Shown here in pieces: positions 59,008-64,000 of a DNA stretch of 64,000 nucleotides. Made by a program: the position numbers and the translations under genes. Below the pieces are notes generated by a model. It was not told the DNA's origin. It saw nothing but the letters and a program-made list of their open reading frames with translations, and ran no database searches. Location of the stretch: the NCBI RefSeq assembly GCF_019039035.1, contig NZ_JAHNZT010000032.1, forward strand, positions 34,377-98,376, written 5' to 3'. Position 1 is the first letter of the stretch, and each line of letters begins with the position of its first letter. Origin of the DNA: Citreicoccus inhibens (GTDB lineage Bacteria; Myxococcota; Myxococcia; Myxococcales; Myxococcaceae).

Positions 59008-60247
59008 GGATCGCATGCAGAAGGCGGCTCTGTATCGCCATTTCAGGGCACAAGGATGGATGGCCCAGCTTGAAGTTCCTGTTGTAACTGAAGGGGGCGT
59101 AGCACGCAAAGCCCTCCCAGTCACGGACATCGACGTCCTAGGGATTCGCCCGTCACCAGAGCTGCGCTGGCGCTATGTCATTGGCGACTGCAAAACGAAA
59201 AAAAAGGAATCCCCGGTCAACAGGGTGCTGTGGGCCTCGGGATTAATGGATGCATTTGGTGCGTCAAGCGGGATCGTGATTCTTCGGCGTGAAAACACCA
59301 CACCAATAGAGCGAGATCACAAGCTATTTGCAGATGAGCGACGAATTCTCCTTCTTGCCGAAGAGGAATTCACAGAATACGACAAGGCCATAGTTTATCC
59401 GGGCGGCTCTTCAGAATTCCCAGAAACGATCGATCTGATCGAGTACCTCAGAGACAGCGTGGCCGAGGCGTTCCCGAGGCTCCGAGAGCATCTTCGTTGG
59501 CTGCTGTCTGGAGCCTGGTCAAACACCGACCATTCGGGACTACTGCGCAATGCATTGGGCCGCGCGAGAGAAGTTCGCGGTGAGATCGACCCAAGGCGTG
59601 ACGATCATTTGGCAATCATTCTGGAGAACGCGGCCGTTTTCGCTGTCCCTTTCGCCACTCTTGTTGGAACAATATTCAGAAGACACGTCAAACCGGCCGA
59701 TCGAGAGGATCTCGACGAGGCGGCCAGAATCATAATCTGGGGTGGTCGTGAGCAGTACGATTTCTATAATAGAATGCGCTCCGAACTCGTCCAGGCAAAG
59801 GGCTCAAAATCACAGGAACCACTCAGTCTTCCCGAATGGGACCGCTTCCTCGAACTGCTTCGCTCGGTTCTCGAAGTACCGACGCGTGCATTTCAATGTC
59901 CTCAAGTCCTGAGAGTGGCCTCATTGGCAGTTCTTTCTGAACAGAGAGAACTCCTGAACACAATACCGGACAGCACCCTCCTACACGTCGCAATGAGAAT
60001 CGCCACATATGTTGCAAGAGCAGCAGGCTATCCGGCCGAAACAAGCGAGAGACTGAAGTCAGTATTTATGACTCGCATTGGCGACATTGTAGAGAGCAGC
60101 AGCAAGAGACTCTCCCCAGGAGCCGAACAAAGCCCCTCAAGAGGCTCCACTGCCATTGGCGACGAGCCACTCGCCACACATCCCATGAAAAGCGACGACC
60201 CCCAAATGACCCTTCCAACAATCAGTCGAAGCGCAAATAAATCATGA
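59000..60247 (+). CDS. PD-(D/E)XK-like nuclease of a two-gene system
   Basis: A 415-residue protein, GTG start at 59000 with GGAGGGG ahead (ATG at 59015 possible). The first 110 residues have the restriction-endonuclease-like order: helix YRHFRAQGW, strand, Asp in VTDIDVLGIRP, then a strand ending GDCKTKKK, i.e. D...(D)xK with Cys in the variable position, followed by a helix and GIVILRR, as in Mrr-like and archaeal-resolvase-like nucleases. The remaining 300 residues are helical with no recognised family and a Ser/Pro tail. An insertion sequence begins 19 bases after the stop. A defence nuclease is likely; the target is unknown. Confidence 0.75.
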   Translation: MLKDRMQKAALYRHFRAQGWMAQLEVPVVTEGGVARKALPVTDIDVLGIRPSPELRWRYVIGDCKTKKKESPVNRVLWASGLMDAFGASSGIVILRRENTTPIERDHKLFADERRILLLAEEEFTEYDKAIVYPGGSSEFPETIDLIEYLRDSVAEAFPRLREHLRWLLSGAWSNTDHSGLLRNALGRAREVRGEIDPRRDDHLAIILENAAVFAVPFATLVGTIFRRHVKPADREDLDEAARIIIWGGREQYDFYNRMRSELVQAKGSKSQEPLSLPEWDRFLELLRSVLEVPTRAFQCPQVLRVASLAVLSEQRELLNTIPDSTLLHVAMRIATYVARAAGYPAETSERLKSVFMTRIGDIVESSSKRLSPGAEQSPSRGSTAIGDEPLATHPMKSDDPQMTLPTISRSANKS

Positions 60248-60266
60248 GCAGCGAGAGACTGACTAA

Positions 60267-61162
60267 GAGCCTATTTCGGTAGGGAAGAAGGTCGTCCTCC
60301 TGCCGGGTTGAAGAGGCAGGAGGACGCGGCCATGGGGTAGTGAAGAAGGTCGACGGCTGGCGGGTGCCAGACGAGTTGTGGCGACGCATCGAACCGCTAT
60401 TGCGTGCTCGGCCGGAACACCCGCTGGGCTGCCACAACCCATAAGTGCCCGACCGACAGGCCCTGGATGGGATTCTCCTGGTGCTGCGCACGGGGATGCA
60501 GTGGAGCGCGTTGAAGGCCACGGGCCTGTGCCATCCGTCCTCCGCCTATCGACGCATCCGGGAATGGTTGGCCGCAGGCGTCTTCCGCGAGTTCTGGCGC
60601 CAAGGGCTGATGGTCTACGACGGTCTGGCGCGGATTGATTGGCGCTGGCTGGCGCTGGACGGTCCCCAGGGCAAAGCGCGCTGGGTGGGGGAAAACCGGC
60701 CCCAATCCCACCGACAGGGCGAAGCGGGGCACCAAGCGCAGTCTGCTGACAGACTCGCGCGGCGTCCCCCTCGGCCTCATGGTCGCTGGAGCCAACACGA
60801 ACGACTTCAAGCTAGAGCGCTCCGCGCTTGAATAGATTCCCATCCGAAGGCCCCTGCCAAGTCGGTGCCGTCGTCAGACGCTGTGCGGCGACCTGTGGGT
60901 ATGCCTTCAGGTCCGTGCGTGAACTGCCCCAGGAGTATGGTTTCACGCTCCGGGCCTCAGGCGACGCTCTCATGTGAGGCCCCGGTGCGCACAGCGTCGA
61001 CGTCCTTCGCCGCGATGGGTCATCGAGCGAACCCACTCCTGGCTCAACCGCTTCCGACGTCTGCTGGTGCGCTGGGAGAAGCGAGAGGACACCTACGTCG
61101 CGATGCTCCACTTCGCGCTGGCATCATCACTTGGTTCCACTCGCTCCTACCGAAATAGGTTC
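60267..61162 (+). mobile_element. IS5-family insertion sequence, decayed
   Basis: An 896-bp element bounded by 17-bp inverted repeats, 60267-60283 (GAGCCTATTTCGGTAGG) and 61146-61162, differing at one position. TAA flanks both ends (60264-60266 and 61163-61165), a target duplication of the TNA type known for IS1031/IS427-group elements. The transposase is broken, so it should be immobile by itself. It landed just downstream of the nuclease gene without interrupting it. Confidence 0.88.
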
Positions 61163-61165
61163 TAA
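60340..61165 (+). pseudogene. IS5-family transposase with stop and frameshifts
   Basis: Reading from GTG at 60340 gives an N terminus (GWRVPDELWRRIEPLL) then an in-frame TAA at 60442-60444. The same frame continues with QALDGILLVLRTGMQW and the first catalytic Asp in WLALDGPQG. Near 60690 the frame changes to one encoding KTGPNPTDRAKRGTKRS...LLTDSRGVPLG; after further shifts the C-terminal ERTHSWLNRFRRLLVRWEK with the catalytic Glu region appears in a third frame (from about 61010). At least one nonsense and two frameshift changes. Confidence 0.88.
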
Positions 61166-61232
61166 GTGGATTTGAGGAGCGACCAACTCTCGCCGTGTAT
61201 GGCCGCTTGGGTTTCCCATTTTCACCGTTCAG

Positions 61233-62165
61233 TCAGGGCTCCTGAAACCAGCCCTCGCTCCAGATCCCATGCCAACTGCCTGGGTGGGGGAAGTCGACGA
61301 CGTAGTAAGCTGGCTTCTCATTCCCTTCGAGCGGGAAATGCTGCATCTTCAAGACGTTGCGGACCTGTCCGTCCACCTGAACCTTCTTCCGGTTGCAGCA
61401 GATTCGGTAGACGGGCTTGCCGTCAAAGAAGGTCCAGAGCGCCCTGCGGACTAGTTCCTTGGGGTCCAGCTTCCTCCTCGAGAGCGAGGGGAGACCGTTA
61501 CGTGAGCCCTTTCCGGTACAAGCGTTGATGATCACCACAGGGCGGTAGTCCCGCAGCCGACGGTGAAACCCCTCCGTGATCCAGTGCACCTCGGTCAGGG
61601 CGAACTCCATCAGGCGGTTCCGCAGATGGTCGTTAAGCGGCGCGGACCGGCAAGACGTGGGGTGGGGAACGGGGTTGGCGAGGATGAATGGCGCCTTCCC
61701 GGCGAAACGCTCCGCCGGAATCTGATCCAGCAAGAAGGCTAACTTATCCTTCTGCCTGTGGATGGCGCCGCCGGTATCGCCGGCAGCGGGATAGACCGGC
61801 TTCAACGCTCTGGTCGTCTCGGCGGTGTGGGGGGATTCCAGTAGCAGGAGAACCGAGCGCTTCACCTGGCGGGGCACAACCGCCCCTCGTGGGATCGTCT
61901 GACTGCCGAACGTAAAGGCATCCCTGCTCCGCACGTTGTCAAGGCGAGGGCGCCGGTACATGTAGCGGATCCGGTCTGGTACAGCGTCAGCAGCCAGGAA
62001 GGGAATGGTGATGGAGTCACCCGTGTCTGCCACCAGGGAGGAGGGATCGATCTGACTGCGGATGGGTCCCAGACCACCCCGCGCTACGGTGACCGTGATC
62101 TCCTTCTCCAGCGTGGAGCCATTGAGGAACTGGACAGTAACCTGGGGCTGGATGGGTTCATGCAC
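61233..62165 (-). CDS. possible uracil-DNA-glycosylase-fold protein
   Basis: A 310-residue protein from GTG at 62165. The N-terminal 95 residues are beta-rich (QVTVQFLNGSTLEKEITVTV). The C-terminal 210 residues resemble the UDG-fold superfamily in outline: a first motif LLLLESPHTAETTR, a central strand YRPVVIINACTG, and a terminal HP-loop (VDFPHPGSWHG) like the HPSP motif. Catalytic residues cannot be matched securely, so it may be a relative with another activity or a non-enzymatic fold. It is isolated in the island, facing the IS. Confidence 0.5.
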   Translation of the reverse strand: MHEPIQPQVTVQFLNGSTLEKEITVTVARGGLGPIRSQIDPSSLVADTGDSITIPFLAADAVPDRIRYMYRRPRLDNVRSRDAFTFGSQTIPRGAVVPRQVKRSVLLLLESPHTAETTRALKPVYPAAGDTGGAIHRQKDKLAFLLDQIPAERFAGKAPFILANPVPHPTSCRSAPLNDHLRNRLMEFALTEVHWITEGFHRRLRDYRPVVIINACTGKGSRNGLPSLSRRKLDPKELVRRALWTFFDGKPVYRICCNRKKVQVDGQVRNVLKMQHFPLEGNEKPAYYVVDFPHPGSWHGIWSEGWFQEP

Positions 62166-62469
62166 GCGCTCACCCTTGCCATACGATCCGACTCGGCCGC
62201 CACCGCGGGGTGGTCGAGCGAACCCTGGCCTGGAAGGGACAGTTCCGCCAACCTCGAGTCCGCGACAGTATGGACGATGTCCACACCTCGGCTTCCTCGT
62301 CCTCGGTTGCAGTATCATGTCCCTGCGCCGCATCTATCCTGACATTTGTTAGAGCCTGCTATAGGGACACGACCGTGCAAGCCGCCCTGCCATCTGGCTT
62401 GTCTGGTTCGCTGCGGGTAACATACGCCTTTCCTGGCAGCAACGACACACGACACTATGAGGGGAAGCA
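62166..62469. other. divergent intergenic region
   Basis: It lies between the leftward UDG-like gene and the rightward pair at 62470. Short open frames on both strands have no recognisable domain. Promoters for both directions are expected but I see no clear boxes; GAGGGGAAG precedes the ATG at 62470. Confidence 0.4.
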
Positions 62470-62796
62470 ATGATCTACACCAGCACAGGCACACAAGGCG
62501 CCAACTGCGCCGTTCGCGTCAAGGCCGAGCCAGCCGGAGGTGTCGTCATCATCAAGGGCAAGGGACCGAACGCCGCCGCAATGACCAACGACGCATTTGT
62601 CGACGTGGGCTCAATCCCAACGACGGTCGATGCCTCCATTTTGTTCTTCGAGCGCCCCTGGTCCATCACCATCCAGGGAAGCGTCAACAATGCCGCGGGC
62701 CAGGAGTTCTCCACCACCAGCGACAGGCAAGGACTGCCGACCACCGTCCTGGTGACTCCAGACGCCGTCCCCGTCAGTTTCGTTTTCAAGGAGTAG
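62470..62796 (+). CDS. small beta-rich protein of unknown function
   Basis: A 108-residue protein with a GAGGGGAAG ribosome site. There is no signal peptide; the sequence is Ala/Val/Thr-rich with alternating strands (CAVRVKAEPAGGVVIIKGK, WSITIQGSVNNAAGQ) like a single beta-sandwich. It ends two bases before the exported barrel-like protein gene, so the two form a unit. No family recognised. Confidence 0.6.
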   Translation: MIYTSTGTQGANCAVRVKAEPAGGVVIIKGKGPNAAAMTNDAFVDVGSIPTTVDASILFFERPWSITIQGSVNNAAGQEFSTTSDRQGLPTTVLVTPDAVPVSFVFKE

Positions 62797-62798
62797 CC

Positions 62799-63860
62799 AT
62801 GTTGCCTCGCTACTGCCATTCAATTCTCTTGGCGGCATTGCTCGCCGGCAGCTCCGCGTCGGGACAAACTGCAGACGACAACTGGGGAACTGCGGCTGGA
62901 ACTACACTTCCCCCAGGCCTGGGGGATTCAAGCAACGCACACGGCTTCGGGGCCTCTGTGCAGGGCTCTCTGGGCACCACCAACGAGCGTAATGAGTTCG
63001 GCTATGACGCCTTCTCCGCAAGCCTAAACTTCAACTTGGGAGTCTTGGAGCAGCTGGGGATCCGGGACAATGGCGACAGGGTCAACGTGTCCATTGGCTC
63101 TGCCCAATGGTTTACCCCTCCCCTCGCCGACATCTATCCGCAAGAAGCACTCACTGAAGAGGAGCGCTCCTTCGCCAACGTTGGACGCTCTATCAATGCG
63201 CCATTCGTCCGTATCTCCGCGCGATTCCTGAACGATCGACGCCCCAAGTCGAGCGACAAGGACTGGAATAGTGAGTTCCCTAGAATCAAGGACTGCTACG
63301 TAAAAGTCTTTCAAAACACCGCCACGAAGGCAGATTGCGAACGAGAGTTCTGGCTGAGCATCGTCCGGCCCGCCCTCCGGAAGCCAGCCCTCGACGTCGG
63401 CGCCGCCATCCGGGTTCCACTTATTGGGGGCGGCGGGATTGGCGCGTATGATATGTTCGCCGTGTGGTCTGCGGGGCACTACACCTTCGACTACGCGGTC
63501 GGCGTGCATTTCTTGCACAACACAGAGCCGTCGCTGGTCGGCCAGAATGCATTGACGCTCTCTGCAGGTGCCTTTTACGACCTCTCGGACAGTCCGAGGA
63601 CCATTGTTCTGGGACTCACGCTGACTGGGGGCATCTATGATTATTACCCCAGAGACTTCGTGCGGGACGAAGTGGCGTACCGCGCGAACCCATCGACTAT
63701 GAGATTTGACCAGGTCTTCTCCATTGCCATCCCCGGAGGCGCTCAGCGCACAGGCATCGTCCTCCTCGGGTTCAGGGTGTCAGAGCTCGTAGGGGTTGAT
63801 GACAAGACCAGCATCCAGGGGAGCCTCGTCTTGTCGACGGATGTCAACTTGGTCCACTGA
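62799..63860 (+). CDS. exported barrel-like protein
   Basis: A 353-residue protein. AAGGAG precedes the ATG at 62799. The signal peptide is SILLAALLAGSSASGQ. The body has repeated amphipathic strands with aromatic and Gly residues (ASLNFNLGVLEQLGI, HYTFDYAVGVHFLHNTEP, TIVLGLTLTGGIYDYYP, GSLVLSTDVNLV), and two Cys residues about 20 apart (KDCYVKVF, KADCEREF) that may form a disulphide. An outer-membrane barrel is likely. Its codon use is less GC-biased than the core. Unknown family; the nearby small gene may encode its partner. The last 140 bases of the window show nothing recognisable. Confidence 0.65.
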   Translation: MLPRYCHSILLAALLAGSSASGQTADDNWGTAAGTTLPPGLGDSSNAHGFGASVQGSLGTTNERNEFGYDAFSASLNFNLGVLEQLGIRDNGDRVNVSIGSAQWFTPPLADIYPQEALTEEERSFANVGRSINAPFVRISARFLNDRRPKSSDKDWNSEFPRIKDCYVKVFQNTATKADCEREFWLSIVRPALRKPALDVGAAIRVPLIGGGGIGAYDMFAVWSAGHYTFDYAVGVHFLHNTEPSLVGQNALTLSAGAFYDLSDSPRTIVLGLTLTGGIYDYYPRDFVRDEVAYRANPSTMRFDQVFSIAIPGGAQRTGIVLLGFRVSELVGVDDKTSIQGSLVLSTDVNLVH

Positions 63861-64000
63861 CCCGCCCTACTGCAGGGTCAAGTCCCGAATCGTGTGTAGT
63901 CGGTTCGGAGGGGGTACGGGGGAGGAAAGCTCCTTGGCGGCATCATTCAGCGGTGCCTGGGTTTGAAGTCAGCAAGGCCATGTCGAGGTAGCGACGGTCA

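Noticed and set aside
53946..64000. Second copy of the tRNA-Asn 3' end marking the right border of the island.
   Set aside because: Scanning by eye found no repeat of the T-arm/acceptor sequence before the end of the window.

Overview
The window reads as a chromosome segment of a myxobacterium, probably Myxococcaceae (Myxococcus/Corallococcus type). The grounds are the mglB-mglA polarity pair, a block of ten downstream genes in the order I recall for Myxococcus xanthus, proteins carrying the AgmX/PglI-type C-terminal domain, many long TPR proteins, a Ser/Thr kinase, and very high GC with strongly GC-biased third codon positions. Nothing was searched against a database; all family calls come from reading motifs.

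Layout. 1-2.8 kb: end of radC, a DUF3006-like small gene and recQ. 2.8-7.6 kb: a membrane protein, a 1306-residue single-span TPR protein and a small lipoprotein. 7.9-12.9 kb (minus strand): an envelope glycan/lipid cluster with an SDR, an acyltransferase, a polysaccharide deacetylase, a DPM1-like GT2 and a mutase/oxidase-like flavoprotein. 13.1-17.6 kb: a 1501-residue zinc-ribbon/GYF-like/TPR protein resembling the cytoplasmic layout of the gliding protein GltJ. 17.7-20.3 kb: a translation superlocus of serS, four tRNA-Ser isoacceptors, tRNA-Arg(ACG), tadA and the SRP RNA. 20.3-23.4 kb: a GT22-like glycosyltransferase and a CrtI-like oxidoreductase, divergent. 23.5-27.3 kb: dnaX-ybaB-recR, in which dnaX is split into a gamma-like and a tau-like reading frame with a perfect hairpin in the only 62 bases where the frame could change.

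27.3-32.8 kb (minus): a Ser/Thr kinase with an AgmX/PglI-type C terminus, a FecR-domain lipoprotein and a repeat-domain envelope protein. 33.1-47.2 kb (plus): mglB, mglA and ten envelope genes: TPR proteins, a GltG-like FHA/TonB-type protein, a cyclic-nucleotide-binding protein, and a beta-barrel plus short OPX pair matching WzpB/WzaB. 47.2-52.2 kb (minus): an inositol-phosphatase-like gene, a TlpA-like lipoprotein, mpl, a beta-lactamase-family gene and an LD-carboxypeptidase, the last three suggesting peptidoglycan recycling. 52.5-53.8 kb: an RsmB-like rRNA methyltransferase that appears to start at CTG.

From tRNA-Asn (53.87 kb) to the window end the DNA changes character. Coding is sparser, AT content and codon use differ, and most genes are unfamiliar. 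This accessory region holds a membrane metalloprotease with a small partner, a two-gene unit of a winged-helix-like protein and a PD-(D/E)XK-like nuclease, a decayed IS5-family element with inverted repeats and a TAA duplication, a possible uracil-DNA-glycosylase-fold protein, and a small protein paired with an exported barrel-like protein. The nuclease pair is my leading candidate for an undescribed (probably defence) system.
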